Assembly (NCBI GenBank): GCA_963969595.1
Contig: OZ018415.1
Span: forward strand, 17,670,001 to 17,734,000
Reading direction: 5' to 3'
DNA: 64,000 nucleotides
DNA from: Neckera pumila
Taxonomy: Eukaryota > Streptophyta > Bryopsida > Hypnales > Neckeraceae
The translations under genes were made by a program, and so were the position numbers. Positions 1 through 10,786 of the stretch are shown here, in pieces. Within the stretch, counting starts at the first letter, position 1, and each line of letters begins with the position of its first letter. A model generated the notes under the pieces. The model saw only the letters and a program-made list of their open reading frames with translations, made no database searches and was not told where the DNA came from.

Positions 1-380
1 TTTTTTTTGAGGGTGCAAGTTCTAGATAAATCCAAAACCCATTTGATGTACAGTAAGAAAAGATACTATAATATCAAATGTTGCACAAGGAAGCTTTTAA
101 TTTCCAAAAAAAATTAACGAAATCCTTCTTTTTATGAAGCCACCACTTCCATAACACTATAAAAGAATTCCATTCATTACTTAATCCTAGAAGGATGCGG
201 CCCCCCATGACCAAGGTAGTTATTGAAATTCTTCAACTATTGGATCAATAGGGGCATTCTTTGTTTCTACAATGCACAATGAAGTCATTAGTTGTCCACT
301 TTTGGTCCTCAACATCATTCTAGGGTTAAAATGGTCCCTCCAATTCTACCTTATTGTTGCCCTTCTACTCCTCACCATTA
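1..380. other. AT-rich intergenic DNA, no gene seen
   Basis: No coding potential or structured element was recognised in this stretch. It runs into the hairpin MITE that begins near 381. Composition is AT-rich with short homopolymer runs, like most of the first 30 kb. Confidence 0.5.
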
Positions 381-709
381 TAAGGTAGGAGGTCCATAAA
401 GCACCCACTCAAGAATTGAAACTGAATTTCTGGGACGTGAAACCTCTTGGAATATTTTTTAGTAAATTTTCTTTCAAAGACAAATGAAATTGTCATCCAA
501 CCCAAGTCGTTTCATATTCTTTGGAGCTTTATAGAATTAGTTATGAATTTTTGAAGTTTCAAATTTTTGACGTTTCAGAGGGCTTTAAAATCGCCCACCT
601 CCTCAAATGTTCACTGCTTGTACATTACAAAAAGCAACATGTACAAGCAGTGAACATTGAGGAGGTGAGTGATTTTAGAGCCCGAGCGGTTTAAGAACCT
701 CCAACCTTA
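381..709 (+). mobile_element. Hairpin MITE (AGGTAGGAGG family), copy 1
   Basis: The left end reads TAAGGTAGGAGGT and the right end ACCTCCAACCTTA, so the ends are inverted repeats. Closely similar copies lie at 18146-18475 and 21151-21483. The right third (about 580-683) folds into a long hairpin beginning GGCTTTAAAATCGCCC and ending GATTTTAGAGCCC. A TA dinucleotide sits outside AGG at both ends, which fits a TA target duplication as in Stowaway/mariner MITEs, but TA could instead be part of the inverted end. It has no coding capacity, so any movement would depend on a transposase in trans. Confidence 0.75.
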
Positions 710-762
710 GATATTGTGTGCAAGTTCCATTTCCATCCAAACCAAAGCCAAGGGGTCAACAT

Positions 763-1239
763 TTCACCGGTGTCAGATTTTGGTGTTGTTTATTTTACCC
801 CCCCACCTCTACCAACAAAATAAGTTTTAAACCCATTATGAATTTGTAAAAAAAAACAGGGTCTATTGGGTAGGTCAACACTACGGCCAACTCATCAGTC
901 TTCTCCAACCAAAGCTTCTTTGCGACACTTTTGGAGATTCCAAATTCAGAACCTCCGTTTAGGGAAAGTGACAAATTCCCAATGATGAAGGTGTGCACGA
1001 GAATATCACCATTGCTGCTCACAACCTCTCCATTTTGGATCCCATGAAAAAAATGGAACAACACCGAGGGAGAGAAAAAAAAAAAAAAAAAAAAAAAAGT
1101 CTTATCACATGCTGCTCGAGAACTGAATCATGTTCAATCAATTCCATTTTGCACAGAGTATGTGAGGAATGATTTTGGGGTTCAAGTTGTAGAAAATGCA
1201 GAATGCAATTATTCATCATACCAATGGATAATTTGTTTG
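763..1239. repeat. Dispersed repeat R1, copy 1
   Basis: This segment starts around CACCGGTGTCAG and is nearly identical over about 300 bp to 2168-2413 plus 2709-2763. Similarity continues more loosely through the stretch around TTGCACAGAGTATGTG to about 1239. There it is interrupted by a TTAA-flanked element (1240 onward). A long A-run lies near 1077-1098. No protein is evident. The two copies share orientation, so this is either a segmental duplication or a repeat family. Confidence 0.7.
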
Positions 1240-1880
1240 TTAACCCTAAAGTTCCGTGACTATGTTTTTATCGAAAATGCTCAAAACTGCCATTTTTAGT
1301 ACAAGTACCCAATTTTTGAAAAAAAAAAAAAAATTTTGACACATGTAACCGTAGGATCTTATAGTATGCTGACTTGAGAACATGCGGTAAAAATTTCAAA
1401 AATTTCCACCACGTGGATTGCAAGATATAAGCATTCAAATTCTCTGCAATCAATTTTTTGGCCCTACAAAAAACAAGGCAGTTGCACTTCACAAGCTCAC
1501 TTTTCAATGAAAAAATGTCCAAAATGGTGGTGCTTCTTTGGATTCTTTTTTCTAGACAAGTTGGCCACATGCCTAAAAATTTTCACATCATTTGGAATTG
1601 TCCAACATATAGGAAAAAAATAGTAAGTAGATAGTGGTAGAGAATGATTCAAAATACTAAATTGTCAAGAATTTAATTATAGAATTGAAAAATGTCAATC
1701 CCAATGGTTGCAATGTTGTAATAAACAATCTTCATTCTAGTTTTTTGTTTTTTTTAAATATTGAAAATTGAGTAAGATAAAGGATTTCAAAGTTTATTTT
1801 AGAATGAAGAATCTATTGCTGCTTGCAAACTAAAAGTCTTCATAACTTTTGACTCATTGATCAAAATGGGATGATTAAAA
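1240..1880 (+). mobile_element. TTAA-element, family 1, 3'-truncated copy
   Basis: It begins with TTAACCCTAAAGTTCCGTGA, matching the left end of the complete copies at 48080-49010 and 24237-25178. The interior (CATTTTTAGTACAAGTACCC, then ACACATGTAACCGTAGGATC) aligns with those copies up to about 1870-1880. There similarity stops and the right end with CCTTTAGGGGTTAA is absent. It is non-coding and sits inside the dispersed repeat at 763-1239. Confidence 0.7.
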
Positions 1881-2167
1881 GGCATCATTTTGAAATATTC
1901 TCACAAAAATATGCTCCTTCAAAGTGTGTTGCCTTGTATTTCCGTTGACCCAAATGAAACTTTAAATGTACTTAAATATCTCCTAAATTGTGCGGTCAAA
2001 TAATCTGAGTTATTTTGAAATGCACTCTCAATGTGAACTTCAAGATCCTATGGTTACATTCTACCTGATCTTAAGAAAAATTGAGAAAACAAATTGCTCA
2101 AGTCTTTTTGGCAGTTGTTGAAAGTACCCCCCCCACCCCACCCCCCACCCCTTGGGTCATTAGGGAA
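1881..2167. other. Unclassified DNA with a C-rich tract
   Basis: Similarity to the neighbouring TTAA-element has ended here and no gene is seen. A C-rich tract at about 2127-2153 (runs of 4-9 C broken by A) could form a G-quadruplex on the minus strand. It directly precedes the second copy of the 763-1239 repeat. Confidence 0.5.
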
Positions 2168-2910
2168 TAACCGGTGTCGGATTTTGGTGTTCTTTATTTT
2201 ACCCCCACCCCCCTACCAACAAAATAAGTTTTCAAACCCATTATGAATTTGTAAAAAAACAACAGGGTCTATTGGGTAGGTCAACACTACGGCCAACTCA
2301 TCAGTCTTCTCCAACCAAAGCTTCTTTTCGACACTTTTGGGGATTCAAAATTCAGAACCTCCGTTTGGGGAAAGTGACAAATTCCCAATGATGAAGGTGT
2401 GCACGAGAATATCACCCAAAGTTTCCGAGAGATGTATCATGTTGCACAATCCAAGCCACACAAATGATCACATGGGAGAGTGAGTGAGGGCTCGGTGACA
2501 AGGGTGCTGCTTGGGCGAACAAAAAAAAACTCACAATGGAGTTGTAGAATAGGTCCATTGGGGTGATGCATTATCCGACCTTCTTTTTCCCTGTTTGACA
2601 GGCACTTTAGGTTCTCCGTCCAGAGACGGACCGAGCTTTTGTCTTCTCGTGCATCATGATTGAACTGGAGATGGACCAATCAAGGACCACTCCAATGGGG
2701 AAAGCTACCATTGCTGCTCACAACCTCTCCATTTTGGTTCCCATGAAAAAAATGGAACAACACCGCCGCACAAAAAATAATAATAAAATAAAAATAAATA
2801 AATAAATGTTTAATCAATTCATTTTGCACAGAGTATGTGATGAATGATTTAAGTTCAAGTTGTAGAAAATGCGGAATGCAACTATTCATTGTACCAACGG
2901 GTAATTTTTT
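2168..2910. repeat. Dispersed repeat R1, copy 2, with an insertion
   Basis: The first part (2168-2413) and the last part (2709-2910) match 763-1239. Between them lies about 293 bp absent from copy 1. At the junction copy 1 reads TATCACCATTGCTGC, whereas here TATCACC is followed by the insert, which ends in GCTACCATTGCTGC, so ACC flanks both sides of the insert. That fits a 3-bp target duplication. The insert ends (CAAAGTTTCC and GGGGAAAGCT) are only weakly inverted. Confidence 0.65.
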
Positions 2911-3857
2911 TGTTGATAATTAATGGGGCTGGAACATTGGGCTGGTCACCGTGGAGATAATCTTTTTTGGTAGCGGGTGAATTGTTTGCTTAAGAAATTA
3001 ACCAAGCGCACTCATTGGAGGTCAAACTACTGTGCAAGACCTCAATCCCCTTTCTACACAAAAGTCAAACAATGAACATCTGCACATCTATCCTACATAA
3101 GAGGATTTTTTGTCCTCCATTGGACACTTGGTGTCTGCAGCAACGTTACAAAGTTAAGGAAGTGGGTCCAAAATTGCATTTGTTGTGACCGCACTACAAA
3201 TGGGTTTCTTGTAAGGTGAAAACATCCAAAACCATCGATATAATTACCTATTTCTAACCACTAGACTTCTAATATTGAAAGTACCTAAAAGTGCAATTAA
3301 ACCATTATCACACTTGATTACAATTGATTGACTATTGATTCTATAGATTTCAATTTTATGAGCAAACTATGTGACAATTTTAGTAGCCCAAGAAGCATCC
3401 ACGTTTAAAAGTCATAATAGTTACATACCTTTTTCAAAAGTTCTATTTTTTTTTTTTAAATTCATAATTTTCAATTGGTAATCCTAAAAATATTGAGTTT
3501 CTTTAAAAAAAATAAAAAATAAAAGTGCCTCCAACTATGCTGAATTACTTATTTTGATGTTGTTGGGTGTTTTCACTTTACGAGAAGCCATTCCTTCATG
3601 AATGGACAGTCTAAGTTACAAGGAAATAGTACGAAGAAAATTCAACCATGAATTTTTTCCTAGATCTTACCCAAGGGAAAGTGTGGAAATCTGCCTGTAT
3701 GCCTGGACTGCAGTTGTGAAGACTACTGTTGCAGACAATGTGAAGCTATGGTTCAGTGTTGCAGACAAACCTGAGAGGACCACCGAAGGAAGGCAGACCA
3801 ATTGGGGACCCACACCAATTCGGATCCCTAGTCGTGGACCCTCAGCGTGGACTTGAG
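2911..3857. other. Intergenic DNA with fragments of dispersed repeats
   Basis: No gene is recognised. The stretch at about 3440-3600 is similar to 28105-28250: a T-run, then AAATTCAT, GTGCCTCCAA and TTATTTTGA in the same order. That indicates a diverged dispersed repeat. Short open frames after 3602 have no recognisable domain. Confidence 0.5.
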
Positions 3858-4230
3858 GTTCCAAAGGCTTGGACTTGGGTTGAAAGTAACCACTTTTTAA
3901 TGAATTCAGTGTACATCACCATGTGGCTTCAACACATGGCAAATGGTCCATTTAGTATTCTACAATATGAAAGAAACACTTTTGGATTTAATTGACTGTC
4001 TGTAGGGAATTAAGAGAACCACATTTATTGATGTCCAAAAGGACAAGCATAGTCTCCTCCACATGGTTCACAATGGGAAGCTATGTGATTTTGCCTTGAC
4101 CACCTATTATGCGTGTATTTTTCAAAAACAAGTTCACCAAAATATAAGTGGAATGTTCCTTGATTTGTCATTCTTTTCCTCAAAAAAATTGGTGAATCAA
4201 ACAATTGCAACTATCTGTCGTAACTGGATG
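3858..4230. repeat. Dispersed repeat R5, copy 1
   Basis: This region is a diverged copy of 42925-43310. Shared blocks occur in the same order: a block ending in TAGGGAACTAAGAG or TAGGGAATTAAGAG, then CAAAAGGACAA, a block with GGGAAGCTA, TTTTCTTCAAAAACAA-like sequence, and TTCCTTGATTTG. Short open frames in it are not conserved between the copies, so it is treated as a non-coding repeat. Confidence 0.55.
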
Positions 4231-4957
4231 GTTGACAATGGATCACCTACCTTATTCAAGTTAAGTAGAATGATTTGATTTCATCCCTATGGTAAGGGCC
4301 TATTAGTAAGGGTGCAAATAGAGTCATTTGAAAAACTACACCTCAAAACATTTTTAGTATCGTCCATACTAACTACTTACTCAAGGCTATAATTTATTAT
4401 AAAATTGAATATTTCTACTCAAAGCATAGATACCAATACTATTCAAAGAGGAAGATCTCTAAAAACATAATTGGTAAAAGTATCCATCAAGAGCAAAAAT
4501 TTATAGCATTTTTAAATCAACTAGTGTAGGTGACACGAAATATATATTTTTTTGTGTAGTGTCATTTCAAAGAACATTGAAAAGAAGTCCAATATAGTAA
4601 ATAATATCTTAGCTTTGCAATAATTAAAAGGGTGTGACTCTTTAGTTTGACCTTATTAGTATTGCATGTACTAAGGGCATTGCCGACGTTTCTCTATCAA
4701 AATGCCTTGCCAATGCAGCTTGCATAGGCTCATTATTTGAGAATGTGGAACGGGTTGGGTTGCATCCCTACTTATGTTCAATATGATGGCCCAACAAGAG
4801 CTAGATTTAGTGTGTTGGTGGGAGGTATTATATATTCATTTTCCAAAGCTCCAAAGCCCCTATTCACCAACCAATCTTCCAGATTTGGACTCCTTGACGA
4901 CAAAACAAAGTGACAATAAGGTCCAAATGCAAATGATCGAACACAATAGGATGGCAT
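4231..4957. other. AT-rich intergenic DNA, no gene seen
   Basis: Neither a coding region nor a structured repeat could be supported. A short open frame at 4774-4968 runs into the next TTAA-element and has no recognisable domain. Confidence 0.45.
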
Positions 4958-5874
4958 TTAACCCCTAAAGTCCCATTATCCCCTTAGGGGACAAATGAGA
5001 TTTTGGGCAGGTTCTTGTGATCTCAATTTTTTATCAAACTTTTCGAAACTTTTTTCATAAGATAGAAATACTAATTAGCTACGTGGGAATATAATTATTT
5101 CAATTGGTGACCCAGAGCAAAAGTTATATTACAAAAAGCCTAGAACTGAACTCGGTGGGCAGCAAAGAAAATCCTGCAAAAAGTCAAAAAAAAAATTCTT
5201 CAAGAAATATTATGTCTTTGTCTATGTGAAGCTTTGATTCATTCTATTTGGACTAATAATGAGAAACTTATGGACAACCTCATTATTTGGGCAATTAGAG
5301 CATCTTTTGAAAAAATAAGTTGTAGGAATCATTTTTGAATGCAATTTTCACAATTTTTCAAAAAAAATTGTTTGACAAGGTTGTATTTGCTCGCTAAAAA
5401 AATCTCACCGTTGGGATTATTGTATTTCAATCCCATCATAGAGTTATTAATGATATAGTTTTTTTTTCAATCTTGGACCTACTTCTACTTAACAATTTTT
5501 TAAAGAATGAAAATCAAGTGGTTTGTTTTTTTGGTAATTCAAGACTTTTAACTCAATTTTTCAACATAATTTTTTTTCTTAAATTCAAAGTTTGTAGTGC
5601 CAAAATATTCCACAAATGGTGGTCAAAGTCATCTGAAATTGCAGGCCAGTGTACAAAAAAACTTTCTTTTTCAACTTTGAATGCTAATATCTTCCAATCT
5701 ATGCAGTCAAACTTCATGAAATTTTTACACATGATCTCAGACAAGTGAAGTACAAGATCCTACATTAGATTCTAAAAATAAAATAAAAAATTGTGTTTTT
5801 GGATGAATGTAGCAAAAGTGGCAGTTTTAAGTGATTTTTGACAAAAAAAATGGCCTTGGGACTTTAGAGAATAA
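4958..5874 (-). mobile_element. TTAA-element, family 2, full-length copy
   Basis: The left end reads TTAACCCCTAAAGTCCCATT and the right end GGGACTTTAGAGAATAA, a decayed form of CTTTAGGGGTTAA. The roughly 917-bp body in reverse orientation matches 54967-55886. Its interior around 5480-5520, read in reverse, has CATTCTTTAAAAAATTG. This preserves the empty TTAA site into which the 54967-55886 element jumped in another copy. It is non-coding. Confidence 0.75.
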
Positions 5875-6004
5875 AACTTGATTTTGAGAGGGCCCAAACT
5901 AAATTTTGGATTTTGAGCATGCACACGGTGGGAAACTAAATTGAGGATGGGCTAGCCCTAGGCCAGTCCTAGGTTTACTTATAGAGAAACGCTTGCAATG
6001 CTCA
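5875..6004. other. Short intergenic spacer
   Basis: Nothing is recognised between the TTAA-element and the diverged hairpin-MITE copy. Confidence 0.4.
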
Positions 6005-6310
6005 AATAAGGTAATGTGCTCTAAAAGTGGTTGTGTTCTAGAAGCAAACATGACACAGAGGTTCTGTTTGCTTCTTCAATGTACCTATAGTGTACATTTT
6101 AGGAGGTGGTTGCTCTTAATGACCACCACATATTAGCTTCAAAAGTCAATAACTAATTCTACAAAGGTCCAAAAAATATGAAACAACTTGGATAGATGCC
6201 AATTCTATTTTTCTTTCTATGAAAATGTACTGAAAATTGTTTGAAGGAATTCAGTTCCCCCAAAAGGCAATCAGCTCTTAAAGGATCTCCTTTTTTAGTA
6301 GACTTCCTTA
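6005..6310 (-). mobile_element. Diverged hairpin-MITE copy, reverse
   Basis: In reverse orientation this stretch carries the blocks of the 18146-18475 MITE: CAGCTCTTAAAGGATCTCCT near one end, GAAACAACTTGG...GCCAATTC in the middle, and GTACATTTTAGGAGGTGG near the other end. The ends are too decayed to define precisely, and the long hairpin is incomplete. Confidence 0.5.
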
Positions 6311-7199
6311 AAATCGACCCATATAATAATTTATTTATTAGAGTATGTTTGCACTTGATGTTAGGGATGATGTTTGCAATGTGAATACAATCCAGATGTA
6401 CGTCTAAATTTGTTCCAAGACCCTCAATAACAACACTCTTTTATTAACACTAAGTGAAGTGAGAACATACTTTTAGTTCCAGAAACCTAAGAGTGGGCTA
6501 CCCCTGCCCTGCCCTTCAGTTACCATACTGAAGAAACACTCAAAGTGTACTTAAGCGGCTTACCAGCTCCACACCACTTGACAAACTCCACAGCACACTC
6601 CTTGACACTTGATAACATGACATGAAGATGAGTTCCAGGGAAACAAATATCTTGAGAGATTGGTACTGCAGCAAACTATTGCTCTGAAACTGTGGCTCTA
6701 GCGTGGAGTATACTCACTGGTAAGTAAGTTAACACAACACATGGAAGACTGGTCCTTGTGCTTCCCTCACTGGGGTTCCATCTGCGTTGTACTCATTTAC
6801 TTTTGAACCCTAAGTGGGCTTCCTGGTACTGTAACATGTGTGAGACTTATGCAACCATCTAGTGACAATCATGGGGTTTGTTTGTTTTTTTGGGCTTTAC
6901 GGTGCCAGACTGCACCAGAAAAAAATTAATTTGGCTAAAAAATGGCAAAAGAAAATGTGAAGTTTTTTTGCTAGAAAACTTTGAATTAAAAAAAAGTTGA
7001 TTGGATGAAATCACCAAATTTGTGGATGAAATTTTTTTTATGGACATGTGATATGTGTTGATGGGATATTTTCTATTGAATATGTAGATGCATTGCTGAT
7101 ATTTGGAGCACCACTATAACATTTTATATCACCACTTTGGCACTTCATAAAAAATGAAAAAAGAAAAGCCCTGGTACTGACAATCAAAACTAAGTAACG
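6311..7199. other. Intergenic DNA, no gene seen
   Basis: No supported gene or repeat structure was found. A short minus-strand open frame near 6859-7047 is Asn/Ser/Lys-rich and looks like chance. Confidence 0.4.
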
Positions 7200-7515
7200 G
7201 ATAGTGTGGTCTTAAAAGCGACCTTTAAAGAGTTGATTGCATGGGGGGGGGGGGGGGGGGGGAGGGGAACTTTACTCCTTGAAATAATTTTCAGTCAATT
7301 TTAATGGGAAGAAAAAGGGAATTGGCATTGAATCCAAGTTGTTTTATAATTTTTGGACCTTTGTGGAATTAGATTTGAATTTTTTGAAGTTGACATGTAA
7401 TGGTTATGGAAAGCACACACCTCTTGAAATGTACACTATTGTACATTGAGAAAAGAAAAATGTATGTGTGTCTTAGTGGCCGCTTTTAGAGTAGTTTTAC
7501 TTTTAGAGCACCCTA
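7200..7515 (+). mobile_element. Diverged hairpin-MITE copy with a poly-G tract
   Basis: It shares with the 18146-18475 MITE the blocks ATTGGCATTGAATCCAAGTT, TTTTTGGACCTTTGTGGAAT and a right end reading CCCTACCTTA. Near its left side a run of about 20 G residues (7243-7262) has expanded. The hairpin half is shortened but recognisable, with GTACACTATTGTACATT at its tip. Confidence 0.55.
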
Positions 7516-7704
7516 CCTTACAACTTCACAACACTCGCAGTAAACTGAAATTTTATTGTGCGTACTTATCCAATCTTCTACATGGATGAAAAATCTCATC
7601 ATTGTACAAGCTAGGGATTTTGAGAAACTTGTTGTTGAAGTAGAGTGTCGTCACTACTTAATTTTGGTCGTTGCTGCTTGGCCAACTTCAAAATTTCACA
7701 TTAG

Positions 7705-7985
7705 GGGAGATAGAGGGCATTGGAGGGCCGTTTTAGGCCCGTTCCCAAATCTGGCCCGATGCTATGAATAGCCGGTACAGGCTGTCAAAATTTATTTATT
7801 TTAAAAAAATTAAAATTCTCCCAAATATAATTTTAGGCTATTTTTTTTTCCCGAAAATGACATGGCACACTCTTGGCCACATTAGCCAGCAGTTGTCTTG
7901 CATTCCCGCAGTCTGGGAACACTGCAGGAACGCAAGATAACTTGCAATCTCTTAGAGGCCTCAAATCCCTTCTAATGTAATGCAC
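7705..7985 (-). mobile_element. Family 4 element with 55-nt hairpin, reverse copy
   Basis: Read in reverse it aligns with 54340-54610, with shared blocks TGCCATGTCATTTTC and GGCCCGTTCC/ACGGGCTTGA in the same order. Positions 7890-7944 form a strong hairpin whose left arm begins CAGTTGTCTTGCATTCCC and whose right arm ends CGCAAGATAACTTG. The copy at 54 kb keeps an equivalent hairpin. It is non-coding. Confidence 0.6.
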
Positions 7986-8105
7986 TCTTTGTTGTGAGAT
8001 TTGAAAGTGTTTTTACTTCAGTATGTCACTCTTGTTGTGTACAATCTACAGTGAGAATTGATTTGTCAATAATATCTATTTGCCTTAGTTGATTGAATCA
8101 CAGAC

Positions 8106-9086
8106 GTACCGAGCATTGGTGCAACTTAGGAGCAGTGTTTCTACAATTAAGGTTGCAACGTTATTTGAAATGAGTTAGTCTTCAATAGCTCATATGGGAA
8201 AGGAGATTAGTGGTGAAGTAGAAAAGCAAAGAGGATGACATACAAGAATTCTAGGAGAGCAAAAGAAACAATATGGTGTGCTCCTCGTCATGGGTAGTTG
8301 TTTCAAAATAGCAAGTGTGGTTGCAAGGCAACTTCAAGAAAAAAACAAGTGAATACTTCCCATACATTACTTTGAGGCGTGCTTTGAGAGAAATTGATTT
8401 GGTATTAATGTGCAACAAAAAAAGCCTCTTTTTGCTCGAAGATATATTCTTGCAAGGTTGAGATTTACTCATAAGTACAAAAATTGGACTATTGATGATT
8501 GGAGACGTCTTATTTTCAGCTATGAGACCAAGATTAACCTGTTTAATTTAGATGGTAGATCATGTATGGTGTTGGTTTAGAAAAGAAGAGAGATGTAGAC
8601 TTCAATATGTTAGCCAAATTGTCAAACAAGGTGGTGGTTCAATCATGATTTGGGATTGTTTGACAGCTTTTGGGTTGGATATTTGGTACCAAATTGAAGG
8701 TAGGATGGAGCAACATTTGTACAAAATATTTTAGAACCCTACTTATGGAGCACTATACAACTTAGATCCTAGTAGGGTGTTTTTTCAACATGATAATGAT
8801 CCTAAACAAATGGCAAAAAGTGTTCTATTGTGGCTCTCTTCCCAACCATTTCAACTCCTCCATTGGTTAGTACAATCTCCAAATTCGAATCCAATGGAAT
8901 ATTTTTGGAACCTTCTTAAGCAATGATTGAACCAAATCTGTCCAAGGCTTAGAGGAATTCAAGAATTGCGGGAAAATTTGTAGTGTTTATCTTGGTTTTG
9001 ATGCAAAAGATTATGAGAAGCTTTACAAAAATATGCCAAGAAGGATTTCTATTATATTAATAGGCGACCAACCATTTGACATGTAG
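8106..9086 (+). pseudogene. Dead Tc1-type (DD34E) transposase
   Basis: Fragments in several frames spell a Tc1/mariner transposase. A helix-turn-helix-like part comes first, then KNWTIDDWRRLIFSYETK, then KQGGGSIMIWDCLTAFG, then FFQHDNDPK and PNSNPMEYFWNLLK, and finally KLYKNMPRRI. The second catalytic Asp (codon at 8792) and the final Glu (codon at 8897) are 34 residues apart, as in the DD34E group. The first catalytic Asp, expected in the FSDE motif, is replaced by Tyr (codon 8521-8523, TAT). There are in-frame stops (TAG at 8732, TGA at 8924) and a frameshift near 8550. The family cuts and pastes DNA at TA sites; this copy cannot. Terminal repeats were not found. Confidence 0.88.
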
Positions 9087-10117
9087 CTTTGGTTTGTCAT
9101 TCGAAGCAAAAAGTTTATATTCAAAGCAAAACGTTATTGGATAAAATTAAGAAGTTTGAGGATTTACTTTGAACAATAGTAAGTACAATATATAGATCTT
9201 GATTTGGCTTTGTAGAAGAATGGTTTGTTATCAATTTGATATGCAATTTTGCACATATATACAAGATTTAGTATATATTGTTTCACTCAACCTTCAGATT
9301 TATAAAGCAATCTTTAAGAAAATTGTAATTGTTTATGAAAGTTGACACTTCTAATTTGTATTCAATTTTGATTGTCACTATAACTATAACCTCAAAATAG
9401 CCCAGTATAACTTGGTCTTCAAAAAACAGAGCTTATAACTTTTGATTTACATCTCAGAAGTGGGGTCAAAATTTCATGAAATTGCACTGCTAATTAGATG
9501 TTGATTTAATATACCTTCTCTAAAATTGTCATTCAAAAAAATCATAAACTTATCTTGCAACAAGCTGACCCAAATGCCTAGCAACAAACTTTTGATCTCT
9601 TAAAATTTTAGGATTTAATCCCATGATGATACAATATCCATTCAACAAATACTTGGAAACTTAGGTAGGGTCATATGAAGTCAATTTTTAATGGATGTTC
9701 TCCAAATTTTATTACAAGATGGGAACATTCACCCCCTTCATGGGGATTTAGAAAAAAAAACGATTGGATGCCTAGATAAAAAAATTATGCTATCTAGAAG
9801 ACATTTGGCAATTTGGGCGTTTTTTGCTAAAACCCTCATCAACTTTTGTAATGTTGCATATTTGTGACTAGTAAAAAATGGCCGAAAATTGTCAAAAAAT
9901 ATCAAATTTTAGTTTTCAAATATCATTTTAAGAGGGAGTCAAACTTTATTGGCTATGTCAAAGAAGTTTCAAGAAATAAATATTTTCTTCTAACTTCAAG
10001 CCCTATTGTCTTGTAATGTGTAATGTTCCAACATATTCCAAATGTTTATCTTTAATTTTTTACTATTTGGGTTTCAAATTAAAAATTCTTAAAAAACAAG
10101 AAATCATCAAAAAGATG
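9087..10117. other. AT-rich intergenic DNA, no gene seen
   Basis: No gene or clear repeat boundary was found. It may include the 3' flank of the dead Tc1 element, whose terminal inverted repeat I could not locate. Confidence 0.4.
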
Positions 10118-10387
10118 ACTACCGTACGTTTAGGTCTAATTCGGCAAGTTGTTGACAAAATAATTTACTTTTCACATTTTGACAATTTGGCAACCTATTT
10201 CGATTTTCCTGAATTTCTCTTATTTTCAGATTAGTTGAAATTTCTCAAATTACCCCTTGAAATTTTCTCAGATCTTCTCTTGAAATTTTTTCAGACTTTC
10301 AAAAAATAGTTGTAGAATTTTTAAAATTTCAGATACGATTGAAATTTTGCCTAATTATTTACAAAATTGACCTACACGTACGGTAGT
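10118..10387. mobile_element. 270-bp MITE with 19-bp inverted ends
   Basis: The left end ACTACCGTACGTTTAGGTC (10118-10136) is the inverse of the right end GACCTACACGTACGGTAGT (10369-10387) with one mismatch in 19. The interior is AT-rich and non-coding, with a short internal direct repeat around TCTTGAAATTTT. Flanks do not give a clear target duplication. No other copy was noticed in this window. The superfamily is unassigned. Confidence 0.7.
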
Positions 10388-10786
10388 ATATTGCTATTTC
10401 ATTTTTATAGCCTTGCATTGGAGGGTGATTTAGGATACGCTAGGCTCTATATTTGCTTCCAAAATTTTGCACAAGTGTACCTAACAAGAAACCCAATGGT
10501 AGATAGATACAAATTCATCAAAAAAAAAATTTATTGTAAGAAGGCTCAAAGTTTGTTGACCCTGTTTTGCAAGAATAAAAAAAATCTCACTCCAAACATT
10601 ATAATCTTTCAATCCACAAAGTCAAATGGGCTAAGATTTTTGCAACACGTTTTTATAGTAGTCTACTACACTTTTATATGGTTGAAGTTCCAAAAAAAAA
10701 TTATTTTAAATTTTGTGCAATGCACTAAAAAATGGCAATTTCTAACAATTTCTCTTGAAAAACACCTCCAGTCTTTTAGGGATTAA
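10388..10786 (-). mobile_element. Fragment ending in a TTAA-element terminus
   Basis: The right end reads CTTTTAGGGATTAA, the same type of terminus as the other TTAA-elements. The adjacent sequence in reverse includes AAATTGCCATTTTTTAGTGCA, similar in position and wording to the first 60 bp of family 1. The opposite end was not found, so this is a partial or diverged copy. Confidence 0.45.

Noticed and set aside
1268..1570. Frames repeated in several places with MDIFS.K.ELVKC wording (also 15879-16139, 48138-48362)
   Set aside because: These are the same stretch of family 1 TTAA-elements read on one strand. Each copy ends at different places and none shows a protein-like pattern, so they are treated as non-coding.
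5473..5748. Frame of 91 codons in a family 2 element (related frame at 54960-55277)
   Set aside because: Frames differ between copies of the element and contain no domain; probably chance.
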